Translations under genes and position numbers: made by a program
Shown here: piece after piece, positions 25,456 to 33,627 of the stretch
How positions within the stretch are numbered: the first letter of the stretch is position 1
Layout: each line of letters opens with the position of its first letter
Notes under the pieces: generated by a model
The model's input: only the letters and a program-made list of their open reading frames with translations
Databases searched by the model: none
Told to the model about the DNA's origin: nothing
Virus record (IMG/VR): IMGVR_UViG_3300029998_000036
Span: 1 to 56,215 of that record
Reading direction: 5' to 3' (one strand)
Source: a virus
Length of the DNA: 56,215 bases

Positions 25456-25591
25456 AATATGCCATTGTAAGCAGTGCCGATATAGCAAACGTAATAAACG
25501 AACTAACGTTAAAAAGCTATTCAAAAGACTAACTAATAAAAAGCGACGCAAAGATACCGATTTAAAAATTTATTCTTTTATGTGGAGTTAA
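25445..25591 (+). CDS. Basic micro-protein with Cys cluster
   Basis: 48 residues with CHCKQC near the start and a dense Lys/Arg stretch (RNKRTNVKKLFKRLTNKKRR). The composition suggests nucleic-acid binding, possibly with a metal on the cysteines and histidine. Overlaps the upstream gene; the stop is two bases before the next ATG. Confidence 0.5.
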   Translation: MKVKICHCKQCRYSKRNKRTNVKKLFKRLTNKKRRKDTDLKIYSFMWS

Positions 25592-25593
25592 AA

Positions 25594-25809
25594 ATGAAAA
25601 AGAAAATACTGCAATTAGTAACAAGAATATCAATAGTTTTATTGTCGGTTTTTATTGTATTTTATACGGCATTCTCTATATTTGAATCGAATATTAATAT
25701 TTTTGAATGGAGTGGTAATGGTCAGAAATTACTCCCTATAAATATAATTATTTGGACTTATATTTTAGTTTTAAATACATTTAAGGAATTTAAGAATGAA
25801 AAATTTTAA
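25594..25809 (+). CDS. Small two-pass membrane protein
   Basis: 71 residues from ATG 25594, which follows GGAG at good spacing; an upstream GTG at 25582 is less likely. Two hydrophobic helices (ISIVLLSVFIVFYTAFSIF and LLPINIIIWTYILVLNTF). Ends overlapping the YopX-like gene. Confidence 0.6.
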   Translation: MKKKILQLVTRISIVLLSVFIVFYTAFSIFESNINIFEWSGNGQKLLPINIIIWTYILVLNTFKEFKNEKF

Positions 25810-26191
25810 ATCCTACCTACCCGACAAAAATACAATTGTCGATGTGGTCCAGATGAATTGGCTTAACGGTAAATTGTATTCAATTCATTATTACCATAGA
25901 GGTGAATTTATACCAACTGTTAACTTCCAAATCATGCGCCCTACTGGATTGAATGATAAAAATGGAACGCCAATTTATAGTGATTATTTGCTAAAAGATA
26001 TAAGAAGTGGTATTATATTTCGAGTGTATGATGTCGTTGGAGGGTGCGTTATGAAAGAATCTAAATGGAAAGAAGATATAAAAGATTGGCACGTGGCAGA
26101 TTATTTAGTTTGTCATTCTTTTTCAGATCCGCAATTAATTGCTTATGCGAGTGAATCGTTTGAAATTATCGGAACTATTTACGAGGTGTAA
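25796..26191 (+). CDS. YopX-like protein
   Basis: 131 residues. Residues about 48-66 read RPTGLNDKNGTPIYSDYLL, close to the YopX family core (TGLkDknGkeIYegD), and the C-terminus FEIIGTIYEV resembles the family's typical GNiyEN ending. YopX proteins are common in phages and prophages; their biochemical role is unknown. Start ATG follows AAGGAATTTAAGA inside the upstream gene. Confidence 0.7.
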   Translation: MKNFKSYLPDKNTIVDVVQMNWLNGKLYSIHYYHRGEFIPTVNFQIMRPTGLNDKNGTPIYSDYLLKDIRSGIIFRVYDVVGGCVMKESKWKEDIKDWHVADYLVCHSFSDPQLIAYASESFEIIGTIYEV

Positions 26192-26192
26192 A

Positions 26193-26363
26193 ATGAAAAA
26201 ACTTTATAAATCGCAGACGCAAAGGGAAAGGCGAGAGATAATGAGAATAGTTTTATCTTTTAAAAAACCAAAAAATAAAAAAGATAAAAATCGTTACTTT
26301 ATTTACAAACATCGCATACGGTTTGCAATTAATTACGTAAGGGTAAACAATTATGAAAAATAA
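26193..26363 (+). CDS. Small highly basic protein
   Basis: 56 residues from ATG 26193 (an ATG at 26139 lies within the YopX-like gene and is less likely). Very rich in Lys and Arg (TQRERREIM; KKPKNKKDKNR), suggesting nucleic-acid binding. Overlaps the next start by 11 bases. Confidence 0.55.
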   Translation: MKKLYKSQTQRERREIMRIVLSFKKPKNKKDKNRYFIYKHRIRFAINYVRVNNYEK

Positions 26364-26718
26364 CGAAAAAGCTTTAAAAATAGCAGTTGCTGAGTGTTGG
26401 CATTCTCAAGGAAGCCATGACGGAATAACCAAATATTCCAAAGAAGTCAATAACAAATGGCAGTTTGTAGAGCAGAGTAAAATTATTGAGTTATTTTCTT
26501 CTTGTAACGGCTTAATGCCAATAATAGAAAGGATAAATAAAGATAACAGCCAAAATAGTATAGAGATATTCGATTATAGTGTTTACTGCCATTGCGAAAA
26601 ATTAACAGTTGTTAATGGTTTTAATTACGTAGATACTTTGCTTATCGAAGCCCTCCAAGACGCAATTTTATTTTATCACGATAATCAATCAATGAATTGT
26701 TCTAATAACAAATCTTGA
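26353..26718 (+). CDS. Hypothetical protein, last early gene
   Basis: 121 residues, soluble by appearance, with several Cys (CWH, CNG, CHCEK). No family recognised. It converges with and overlaps by 34 bases the minus-strand HTH gene, without a visible terminator in the overlap. Confidence 0.6.
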   Translation: MKNNEKALKIAVAECWHSQGSHDGITKYSKEVNNKWQFVEQSKIIELFSSCNGLMPIIERINKDNSQNSIEIFDYSVYCHCEKLTVVNGFNYVDTLLIEALQDAILFYHDNQSMNCSNNKS

Positions 26719-26957
26719 TTTTCTCTAATAAATCTAAGACATCTCTGGAATAAACAATAATTACAATACTCTTCAGCTTTCTGTCTAGTACGATAATAAG
26801 TCTTTGGACTAATATTTAATTTATTGCAAATATCCTCTACAAACAATTTCTCTTTTGATTCAAATGCTAAAAATGAGATAATAGCAGTTCTGACTAATAC
26901 GTTCTTTTGCCCTTGCTTCGTTTCGGTGGCTAATGCCATTAATTGTTCTATATTCAT
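26685..26957 (-). CDS. Helix-turn-helix DNA-binding regulator
   Basis: 90 residues. Residues about 40-62 (VEDICNKLNISPKTYYRTR) form a clear helix-turn-helix, followed by a Cys- and Arg-containing helix. It has its own host-type promoter at 26977, unlike the neighbouring clusters, so it may be expressed throughout infection and control the phage-type motif sites. Its targets are not known. It overlaps the end of the rightward early operon. Confidence 0.65.
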   Translation of the reverse strand: MNIEQLMALATETKQGQKNVLVRTAIISFLAFESKEKLFVEDICNKLNISPKTYYRTRQKAEEYCNYCLFQRCLRFIRENQDLLLEQFID

Positions 26958-26976
26958 ATTGACTTCTCGTATTACA

Positions 26977-27008
26977 CAAATTTAATGTTTATTAATCGTT
27001 TTAACAAG
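26977..27008 (-). promoter_or_regulatory. Bacteroidota-type promoter of the HTH gene
   Basis: On the minus strand, TTG at 27007-27005 and TAAATTTG at 26984-26977 are separated by 20 bases, fitting the -33/-7 pattern. The predicted start of transcription is about 12 bases before the ATG. Confidence 0.5.
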
Positions 27009-27055
27009 CTCTATAACGTTTTTATTGTTATAAGCATAGATTTGTACCAAATAGT

Positions 27056-27088
27056 AAAAAGCCCTCTTAAATCACTTTAAAAGGGCTT
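27056..27088 (-). terminator. Terminator of the minus-strand structural-like operon
   Basis: AAGCCCTCTTAAA and TTTAAAAGGGCTT pair (one C-A mismatch) around TCAC. On the minus strand the stem is followed by TTTTT. It lies just after the stop of the 27093 gene. Confidence 0.75.
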
Positions 27089-27092
27089 ACGT

Positions 27093-27392
27093 TTAAACGT
27101 TTACGGTACTCATTGCTGCAATAGAACTAGTGCCTCCTATTGCTATACCAACAAATCCTGCAATTGTATCTATTCGCAATACTCCACCTTTACCGTCATT
27201 AGCCGCTGTTCCTGCGGATAATACATAATCATAATTAGTTATTGACGGAGTTGGTATGAATTGTGCGTTTGGACTTACCTTTAGTAAGTATATTGGGAAC
27301 GTCCCTACGTTCTGGAGGAATAACGTATTCCTGCGTCTGTTCGACGTCACTATCAACGTCGGTGTCACTGCTACCGTTATAGGACTGGGCAT
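27093..27392 (-). CDS. Small beta-rich protein, possible virion decoration protein
   Basis: 99 residues with a strong GGGAGG ribosome-binding site seven bases before the ATG. Mostly beta-type sequence (TPTLIVTSNRRRNTLFLQNV; LRIDTIAGFVGIAIGG), few Cys or charges at the end, like small capsid-surface or tail proteins. It is co-transcribed with the Gly-rich 27405 gene, away from the main late operon. The structural role is inferred from composition. Confidence 0.6.
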   Translation of the reverse strand: MPSPITVAVTPTLIVTSNRRRNTLFLQNVGTFPIYLLKVSPNAQFIPTPSITNYDYVLSAGTAANDGKGGVLRIDTIAGFVGIAIGGTSSIAAMSTVNV

Positions 27393-27404
27393 TGTATACC
27401 TCCC

Positions 27405-28238
27405 TTATATTACGGTAGACGTTGTAGAAAAAGGGCGCAAATGTTGTAAAATCGTACTTGTTTGCAAAGCGTTATTAGCTTCTAAAGCATTTGTCTGCAT
27501 CAATATAGTATTACTTGTTTTAGCATCATTTAATTGAGCTTGTAAATCAGCAATTCTATTTGATGTAATTAAACCTGTAATATCTTGAGTACTTTGTGCA
27601 ATAGCTCCTTTTATAGCGCAGCAACATTCAGCCATAGCTTGAGCATTAGCAGTACCCTGTGCAATAATCTGGTTAGTAGAGTTTTGCATTTGCATTGCGT
27701 TGCTATTAAAACCTTGCAATGTAGTAGTAGCTAAATTATTAAAACTATTTAATTGTGCTAAAGCATTCTGATTAGCTTGAGCAGTCACGTCTCTACCTAA
27801 ACCATTAATAGAGTTTAACGTTGTAAAGCTACCTGTTGCAATTGCTGTACTTATACCGGCTTGACCAAGTTGCAAATCGCGTGTAGTGCTGTTAATAGTA
27901 TTATTAATATTATTGCCACTATTAGCTAATTGCATTGAAACGCCAGAAATAGCTTCAGTAATATCAGAAGCTGACATAGATGCTTGTAAATTAGAGATCT
28001 GATTTTGCATTGCAGTTAAAGTTGGATTAATAGCAATTTCACTTGCTAAGCCTGAACGAGCTGCTCCACCATCCATACCGTAACCATTACGACCACCAAT
28101 ACCACCGCCAAAGAGACCTCCACCAAGCAGAGCACCAATTAATATACCGCCCAAACCTCCACCCCCTAAAAAACCATCGTTACCGTTACCGCCTGCTATT
28201 AAAGTAGGCATCGTTTGAGTTTGCATTCCTGCTAACAT
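27405..28238 (-). CDS. Gly-rich, Asn/Ala-rich structural-like protein
   Basis: 277 residues. The N-terminal 60 are glycine-rich (GGLGGILIGALLGGGLFGGG); then long Asn/Gln/Ala/Ser/Thr stretches with helical repeats. AECCCAIKGA at about 200 carries a triple Cys. Proteins with a Gly-rich head and an ECCC-type motif are seen in several phage virion regions, generally without known function. A ribosome-binding site (AGGTGA) precedes the ATG. Possibly a fibre or internal structural protein; not certain. Confidence 0.6.
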   Translation of the reverse strand: MLAGMQTQTMPTLIAGGNGNDGFLGGGGLGGILIGALLGGGLFGGGIGGRNGYGMDGGAARSGLASEIAINPTLTAMQNQISNLQASMSASDITEAISGVSMQLANSGNNINNTINSTTRDLQLGQAGISTAIATGSFTTLNSINGLGRDVTAQANQNALAQLNSFNNLATTTLQGFNSNAMQMQNSTNQIIAQGTANAQAMAECCCAIKGAIAQSTQDITGLITSNRIADLQAQLNDAKTSNTILMQTNALEANNALQTSTILQHLRPFSTTSTVI

Positions 28239-28277
28239 AAATCACCTGTTCATAATTTTAATAAAATTGCATTATTG

Positions 28278-28285
28278 CAAATGCA
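28278..28285 (-). promoter_or_regulatory. Weak candidate -7 box before the 28238 gene
   Basis: The minus strand reads TGCATTTGCAAT, similar to the TATATTTGCAAT boxes at 14529 and 38215, but with a G instead of A and no clear -33 element. It could start a transcript for the Gly-rich protein. Confidence 0.3.
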
Positions 28286-28347
28286 AATTATTAATCTTAT
28301 AAAAGGTACTTTGAGAAATTGGTTGTCAAAGAACGATACTAATTACG

Positions 28348-28797
28348 TCATTGAACTTTAGACAATATCTCAATCGCCATTTGAGTAGCAGCTATTTTAT
28401 CTTTTAATGAAATTGCAAAATCATGTAATTCTTTATATCTTAAACGTATTTCTTGTTTAGTAAACTCACGTCCCATTTTACGTTCTTGATTATAGATTTG
28501 TATTTTTAATTGCTCATTCATTTCTGGATTACGATGTTGTTTAGATTCTCCATGTTTAATATACCATGTATCTAATTCGCATAATAATCCTTCCTGATAA
28601 TCGTTGCTTAATAATATATTTAATCTTTCCTTTAAGGTAGCAATTGGAAATGCCATAATACTATTAGCGATTATATCTTCTTTTCTAGGATATAGCAAAC
28701 TAGGTGGAGGTTGCAAACTTTCTAAGGTAGGTATGTTATCGAATTGTGATACAGGCGGTTCACCCGCCTGCTCCATCACATTAATATTTGTGTTCAT
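28348..28797 (-). CDS. Hypothetical protein
   Basis: 149 residues. Pro-rich N-terminal part (EQAGEPPVSQF; LQPPPSLLYPRK) followed by helical, charged sequence (RKMGREFTKQEIRLRYKEL; LKDKIAATQMAIEIL). No membrane segment or catalytic motif. The third gene of the minus-strand structural-like group; about 110 bases separate it from the Gly-rich gene. Confidence 0.6.
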   Translation of the reverse strand: MNTNINVMEQAGEPPVSQFDNIPTLESLQPPPSLLYPRKEDIIANSIMAFPIATLKERLNILLSNDYQEGLLCELDTWYIKHGESKQHRNPEMNEQLKIQIYNQERKMGREFTKQEIRLRYKELHDFAISLKDKIAATQMAIEILSKVQ

Positions 28798-28840
28798 CTA
28801 TTTACCTGACATAATTCTATAAATGGTTTTATTAGCCAAC

Positions 28841-29338
28841 CTATGCTACGTTTTTTGTTAGCATACTATTTTTCCAAGCTAATACTTTTAACTTTTTATC
28901 GTGTCGTTCATTTTCTTCATCTATTAATTGTCTAAGACCTTCTGGAGTTTCAGCTAATAACTTTTTAGCTTTTTTAGCGGCTTTCTTTTCAGCTTTACGT
29001 ACTATTTTAGCTTTTACGTATTTCATTAATTCATCGAATAATGCTTCTGTTGTGTCCCAACCATTAACAAGGCATTCTTCTGGATTACAATAAGCATCCG
29101 TGAAATGTTCTTTACTTAATAGTAAGCGTTCTTCTGAAGTATCAAGATCAATAAAATCATTATGATCTAATTGACTAAGAATTTGTTCGAACTCTGCTTT
29201 TGATAATGGATAAATTTTGCAATCCTCATCGTACATCTCGTAATCGTGAGATGGCAACATAACTGATTTAACAGCTACGATATGGCGATTGCAAATGATA
29301 CCCTTTTCGGTAGCTGATTCCCAAATGATTTTACTCAT
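28841..29338 (-). CDS. Hypothetical Lys/Ala-rich protein
   Basis: 165 residues. The N-terminal 90 are acidic and mixed alpha/beta; residues about 105-130 are a Lys/Ala helix (IVRKAEKKAAKKAKKLL) of the DNA-associated type. Ribosome-binding site AAGGA precedes the ATG. First gene of the minus-strand group, divergent from the recombination operon. No family recognised. Confidence 0.6.
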   Translation of the reverse strand: MSKIIWESATEKGIICNRHIVAVKSVMLPSHDYEMYDEDCKIYPLSKAEFEQILSQLDHNDFIDLDTSEERLLLSKEHFTDAYCNPEECLVNGWDTTEALFDELMKYVKAKIVRKAEKKAAKKAKKLLAETPEGLRQLIDEENERHDKKLKVLAWKNSMLTKNVA

Positions 29339-29443
29339 TTTTATATATTCCTTAAATAATTTATAAGCAAATTAAAATATTCTATTTACCACTATTCGGG
29401 TAAATACGAGAAAATTATGACATAGATTATAAGACTAAGGATT

Positions 29444-29463
29444 TTAATTTTCGTTATATTTTA
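29444..29463 (+). promoter_or_regulatory. Phage early promoter/operator motif, copy 4 (recombination operon)
   Basis: TTAATTTTCGTTATATTTTA, identical to the 20365 copy over the first 18 bases. It lies 43 bases before the first gene of the recombination/replication operon, in the divergent gap 29339-29505. Confidence 0.6.
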
Positions 29464-29505
29464 CGTAAATTTATATTTTCACTTAATACTTAAACGAGGT
29501 TTATT

Positions 29506-29625
29506 ATGCCTGAAAACAGAACTTGTTTTTGCGATCCAGACGTATTTGAAGACGACGATTGTAAATGTCTTTGCGAACAATATATCGAATGCTCGGAGGC
29601 GATAAATGAACAATCTAGCGAATAG
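29506..29625 (+). CDS. Cys-rich acidic micro-protein
   Basis: 39 residues with six cysteines (CFC, CKCLC and one more) and many Asp/Glu. ATG is preceded by GAGG. It overlaps the Rad52-like gene by 20 bases. It could bind zinc; function unknown. As first gene of the operon it would be strongly expressed. Confidence 0.55.
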   Translation: MPENRTCFCDPDVFEDDDCKCLCEQYIECSEAINEQSSE

Positions 29626-30259
29626 AGACGATACTAATTTGTTCTTTGAGGAACATGCTCAAGATCTAATCAAAAAGAGATTCGATGATGCTAAGAAAAC
29701 TAATATTGACAATCGTTTCGAGAAAACTAACGAAGCATCAATTAAGATTAGAGAGGGCAAAGGAGGGCAACGTTGGCGTTATATATCACGTATTGATGCT
29801 TTACAGTGGTTGGATAAACACTTCCCTCTATGGTCTTGGAATACCGATCCAAACTCATTTAGAGAATATGCCGGCTATGTACAATGCGTTGGTACGTTAG
29901 AAGTCAAAACAGAACAGTTAGTAACTAGATCTATTACTACTTATGGATCTGTAGAGATTAGAATAAATAGCACTACTGGACAACCGGTAATGATGACTTA
30001 TGCAAAGAATTGCGACACAGATGCTCTTAAAAGAGCTGTATTCACTCTAGGAGGCTTCTCTGATATATATAGCGATATAGACGATGAAACCGACTTTGAA
30101 ATGCCTACAAGCAACGATATAATGTGGTACTTCGATAAAGTAATACCACTAGTCCGTAATGATATGGACGGACGCAAACTAGCTGATAAATTTATGAAAT
30201 TCTTAGCTGGTACAATTACAAAAGAAATTATTGTAGAGAAATTAGGAATTAGAGGATGA
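29606..30259 (+). CDS. Rad52-like single-strand annealing protein
   Basis: 217 residues, typical for phage Rad52/Sak-type recombinases. Residues 56-80 (RWRYISRIDALQWLDKHFP) followed by a beta strand (GYVQCVGTLEV) and the DTDALKRAVFTLGGF stretch at 137-151 match the Rad52 core plan, in which an ALKRA helix lies after the beta sheet. These proteins anneal complementary strands during recombination and replication. Neighbours include a RecB/Cas4-like nuclease and a helicase. The match is by motif pattern. Confidence 0.7.
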   Translation: MNNLANRDDTNLFFEEHAQDLIKKRFDDAKKTNIDNRFEKTNEASIKIREGKGGQRWRYISRIDALQWLDKHFPLWSWNTDPNSFREYAGYVQCVGTLEVKTEQLVTRSITTYGSVEIRINSTTGQPVMMTYAKNCDTDALKRAVFTLGGFSDIYSDIDDETDFEMPTSNDIMWYFDKVIPLVRNDMDGRKLADKFMKFLAGTITKEIIVEKLGIRG

Positions 30260-30453
30260 CAAAATATAAAATAAAATCTACAATAAATAATGATGGTGTC
30301 ATTGGATATAAAATTTACGAACGAGTTTTCTTTGTATTTTGGAAATGCATCAATCCTAATAAATATATCAAAGAAATGAACATTTGGTTCACAGCTACTT
30401 ATTCCAAAGAACAAGCATTATCTATTGTAAAAGAATTGGAGGATAAAATATAA
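30256..30453 (+). CDS. Small hypothetical protein
   Basis: 65 residues, coupled to the upstream gene (ATGA overlap). Begins MTKYKIKSTINNDGVIGYKI; aromatic and basic, ending in a short helix (YSKEQALSIVKELEDKI). No family recognised; probably an accessory of the recombination operon. Confidence 0.6.
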   Translation: MTKYKIKSTINNDGVIGYKIYERVFFVFWKCINPNKYIKEMNIWFTATYSKEQALSIVKELEDKI

Positions 30454-30737
30454 TGCCAACACTAAAAGTATTACTTGATGAAGCTGATCATCATCAATTC
30501 TATATTGCTACTTATTATATAGAATCATCTGCAGAGGTAGAATATTTAAATCAAGATTTATCTTATTATAATCTTAGATTAATTAAAGAAAATGTATCTA
30601 ATGATCATTCTAAAGAATATCAATTACAATCAGTTATAGATAATAATAATTTTAGCTTAGTATTAGCTAATGAATTATTATACGCGCAACAACATCCAAT
30701 AAAATTTATGTTTAAACAATTATTTAAAAAGGCTTAA
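30453..30737 (+). CDS. Small hypothetical protein
   Basis: 94 residues starting MPTLKVLLDEADHHQFYIA. A beta-alpha pattern with Asn/Tyr-rich middle and a basic end (FMFKQLFKKA). ATG overlaps the previous stop (TAATG). No family recognised. Confidence 0.6.
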   Translation: MPTLKVLLDEADHHQFYIATYYIESSAEVEYLNQDLSYYNLRLIKENVSNDHSKEYQLQSVIDNNNFSLVLANELLYAQQHPIKFMFKQLFKKA

Positions 30738-30741
30738 TGTT

Positions 30742-31689
30742 ATGAGTAACTCACCTTATGGCTGGACTGCTCCAGTAAGAGATTCTTTCGTATTATCAGA
30801 AAACGATTTACAAACTGGAGAGATCGTTAACGTATTAATTTTAGGTATGGACTTTCCTGTTACATTCAAAAAAGACGTAGATCCCTCTCAATTAAGTTTT
30901 AAGGAACACGGAATATCTTTACAGTTAGCTATTACATTACGAGATAGATTGCAAAATCAGAACAATCCGGGTACTCCTTATCCTCCGGTAGAAAAATGTT
31001 TCTTAAAGGACGATAACGGTAATCCAATTGAACCTAAGTTCACAGTCTTTACAACATTCAATGCTTATCCTCCAAGACTTGTAGCTAGTAAATATAAGAT
31101 ACCTGCTAGAGGTGGTCAGGAAACTCCTATTGTACGTATAGATGGTTCTATAGTGCCTACTATATCAGAACTACTACCTAATGCTTTTGAGGAAAAAGAT
31201 AAAGAAACTGGTAAATTAGCGTCCGATATATTCGGAGAGGATATTGCAAAATATTCTTATTTACTAGCTAGAGAAAATAAACGTCGTAAAGATTGGGATA
31301 ATATTTTTGCTATGTGGGAACATCTTGACAATGACCAATGTTGTAGTGCGTTAATGAATACTTTATCAAGACAATTACTACTTTGTAAATATAACGAAGG
31401 AACTAAGAAATTTGAGTTCGTTGACCCTAAAGTTGGCATGTTGTTTAGATCAAGAATTAAACGTAATGACAAAACTCCTAAATATTTTGAATTACAGTCT
31501 AACGCTTGGAATAGTCAAGCTAAACGATTTGAAATATACTCCTCCTTAGATACTACAAAAGAGGTTGCTCCTGAATATGCTGCAACTGCTATCAAATTAC
31601 TTCAATTGAGAGATACTAATATTGCCGCTCGTATGGCAAGTAAAACAATAACTGAAGCTTATTCCACTCCAGAAGGCGATAAATTCTAA
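30742..31689 (+). CDS. Hypothetical replication/recombination-associated protein
   Basis: 315 residues between the annealing protein and the helicase, with the helicase ATG overlapping its stop. The N-terminal half is beta-rich (EIVNVLILGMDFPVTFKKDV; PKFTVFTTFNAYPPRLVA), the C-terminal half charged. No motif is diagnostic. Position suggests a single-strand-DNA-binding or helicase-loading role, which is inference only. Confidence 0.65.
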   Translation: MSNSPYGWTAPVRDSFVLSENDLQTGEIVNVLILGMDFPVTFKKDVDPSQLSFKEHGISLQLAITLRDRLQNQNNPGTPYPPVEKCFLKDDNGNPIEPKFTVFTTFNAYPPRLVASKYKIPARGGQETPIVRIDGSIVPTISELLPNAFEEKDKETGKLASDIFGEDIAKYSYLLARENKRRKDWDNIFAMWEHLDNDQCCSALMNTLSRQLLLCKYNEGTKKFEFVDPKVGMLFRSRIKRNDKTPKYFELQSNAWNSQAKRFEIYSSLDTTKEVAPEYAATAIKLLQLRDTNIAARMASKTITEAYSTPEGDKF

Positions 31690-33017
31690 TGAATCCAGAT
31701 TATCTTAGTATGTTTATAGTCGCTTATGTATTGCATAATCGCAGAGAACTACAAGAGATAGATGTGGAGTTATTAACTCATCAAGGCTTAAAGAATATAT
31801 TAACTAAAGCTAAAAGCCTAACAATTAAGTCGGACGAAATAACCAGAGGATTGCTCGTATCTGTTATTAGTCCGACGGATATTGCTACAATGGAAAGAGT
31901 TTATAATCTTTGGGAAAAAGATCTATCTAAACGCGATATAGAGACTATAAAATCAGAATTACATGAAATCAAATTACAATTAAAAGAACATCATAAAAAG
32001 AAGGCTTTTGTTGATTACTTACGACATTTGGCTGATTTAGCGGAACAGGGAGAATTACATAAAGTTAATAGAGAACTAAATGTATTGCATTATTCCAATA
32101 CTACTGAAGTTGATTTAACTGTTAATTACATGGTTGATTCTATACGCGATACGAATGGATTTAAGACCGGTATATACGATATTGATACAAGTATGGGCGG
32201 ACTGCATAAAGGCAATATCATGGGTATCTTTGGAGACACAGGCAGTATGAAAACAATGGCTTCCTTTTGGATGATGATTAAAATATTAGAAACAAACCCT
32301 ACGTTCATAGCTGTCTACTTTGAAAAGGAAATGCCTATTAAAGATTTAGCTCGTAGATTAGTTTCATACTGTATGGGAGTAGATACTCATGCTATTATGC
32401 AATTAGAAACCGATGAAGATAAATCTATATTCGGAGATCAAATATTAGAGTTCTTCCATGAGAATAAATCTAAGCATGATCTTATGAAACGCTTCCATTT
32501 AGTACCAAGAAATATGTTTAGTACGTCCGCTGATATGGTAGAATACGTTAAATATTACAAAGCTGATATTTGGTGTTTGGATTTTATGACTATGCTATTT
32601 GAGAGCAATGAAGGTCTAAATGAAAATACATTTATCATTAAAGAGATGGGTATATTAAAAGATCTAGTTGATAGAACTAACACGTTAGGTATTATATTAG
32701 GTCAATTAAAACAAGATACTGTTGAAATGCGTAATAATAAGATTCCTAAAATGAGCGATATGGAATGGGGTAAACAATTGAAACAATATGCGGCTTATAT
32801 GTTTGCAACTTTCTATCCTTCTAATTATTATGATAGAGCAGTACCTGATGAATTTTTCTATTTAATTGGGACTAAAACTCGTAATGGTAAAAAGATGACA
32901 ATACCATTAGAAGCTAAACCCGGATTATGTAGATTTGAAGAGGCTGAATTTAACACACGTAAACCAATGTTAGATTGGTTATCAAGTTATAAATCAAATA
33001 ATGGAATAAAACAATGA
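31689..33017 (+). CDS. DnaB-like replicative helicase (RecA-fold ATPase)
   Basis: 442 residues. Walker A GDTGSMKT at 182-189 after the typical lead GIYDIDTSMGGLHKGNIMGI. ATPase Glu-containing segment AVYFEKEM (about 208-215), Walker B IWCLDF (D298) and ILGQLKQD (about 339-346) follow in the order of DnaB/KaiC-type ATPases. The N-terminal 150 residues are helical and poorly conserved. It unwinds DNA at the fork. No primase domain is present in it or nearby. Confidence 0.85.
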   Translation: MNPDYLSMFIVAYVLHNRRELQEIDVELLTHQGLKNILTKAKSLTIKSDEITRGLLVSVISPTDIATMERVYNLWEKDLSKRDIETIKSELHEIKLQLKEHHKKKAFVDYLRHLADLAEQGELHKVNRELNVLHYSNTTEVDLTVNYMVDSIRDTNGFKTGIYDIDTSMGGLHKGNIMGIFGDTGSMKTMASFWMMIKILETNPTFIAVYFEKEMPIKDLARRLVSYCMGVDTHAIMQLETDEDKSIFGDQILEFFHENKSKHDLMKRFHLVPRNMFSTSADMVEYVKYYKADIWCLDFMTMLFESNEGLNENTFIIKEMGILKDLVDRTNTLGIILGQLKQDTVEMRNNKIPKMSDMEWGKQLKQYAAYMFATFYPSNYYDRAVPDEFFYLIGTKTRNGKKMTIPLEAKPGLCRFEEAEFNTRKPMLDWLSSYKSNNGIKQ

Positions 33018-33340
33018 CAAACGAACAATTACAGATTATTCGATCTATTCTCAAACAATTAGAGATTAAAGAAAATGACTCCGATAGAATTAAAAATTTA
33101 ATCGGAGATAAATGTTGGTCTTTTAATAAATTTAATACTAGAACAGCTTTATCCGATATTGGGTATTTACTTAATGCTGAGCGTCAAGATAAACTTGTTA
33201 ATTCCATATTAATTCTTTTAGAAGAACAACAAATCGAGAACGATTTATATGTATCTCAATATAGTCCATTAATGTTAGCGATGGAGGTAGATCAAGTAGA
33301 ATCTTCTAAATTTGATTCGTATGGAGTACCAAAACAATGA
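33014..33340 (+). CDS. Small hypothetical protein
   Basis: 108 residues coupled to the helicase (ATGA). Helical, polar (LQIIRSILKQLEIKENDSDR; LVNSILILLEEQQIENDLYV). It might assist the helicase, but only proximity suggests that. Confidence 0.6.
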   Translation: MTNEQLQIIRSILKQLEIKENDSDRIKNLIGDKCWSFNKFNTRTALSDIGYLLNAERQDKLVNSILILLEEQQIENDLYVSQYSPLMLAMEVDQVESSKFDSYGVPKQ

Positions 33341-33504
33341 CAAGAAAAGAATTAAAAGACATGGTATGGATAATCATACAAAATAGATATAGCGGACAAC
33401 TTTCAGTAGAAGAATCAGTTAGAATAGTTGCAGAACGTCATACTCCTAATTTTAATAGAGAACTTTGGGAAAAAGAACTGGCTAAACAAACTGAGGAGTA
33501 TTAA
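33337..33504 (+). CDS. Micro-protein
   Basis: 55 residues (MTRKELKDMVWIIIQNRYSG start), charged and helical. ATG overlaps the previous stop; stop abuts the next ATG. Function unknown. Confidence 0.55.
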   Translation: MTRKELKDMVWIIIQNRYSGQLSVEESVRIVAERHTPNFNRELWEKELAKQTEEY

Positions 33505-33627
33505 ATGTTAGAGGAAATAGAACGACTTATTAAATTAGAAATTCGAGAGAATCAAGTTATAAATGAATTTAATAATCAATTTGAACAATTCTTAAAGGAG
33601 AATCGCAATGAAAAAGTACCAAGCTAA
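33505..33627 (+). CDS. Micro-protein
   Basis: 40 residues, almost wholly a charged helix (LEEIERLIKLEIRENQVINE). Starts directly after the preceding stop with GAGG upstream and overlaps the next gene by 20 bases. Function unknown. Confidence 0.5.
   Translation: MLEEIERLIKLEIRENQVINEFNNQFEQFLKENRNEKVPS

Noticed and set aside
27256-27537. Plus-strand frame of 93 codons across 27093 and 27405
   Set aside because: It spans the junction of two well-started minus-strand genes and has no ribosome-binding site.
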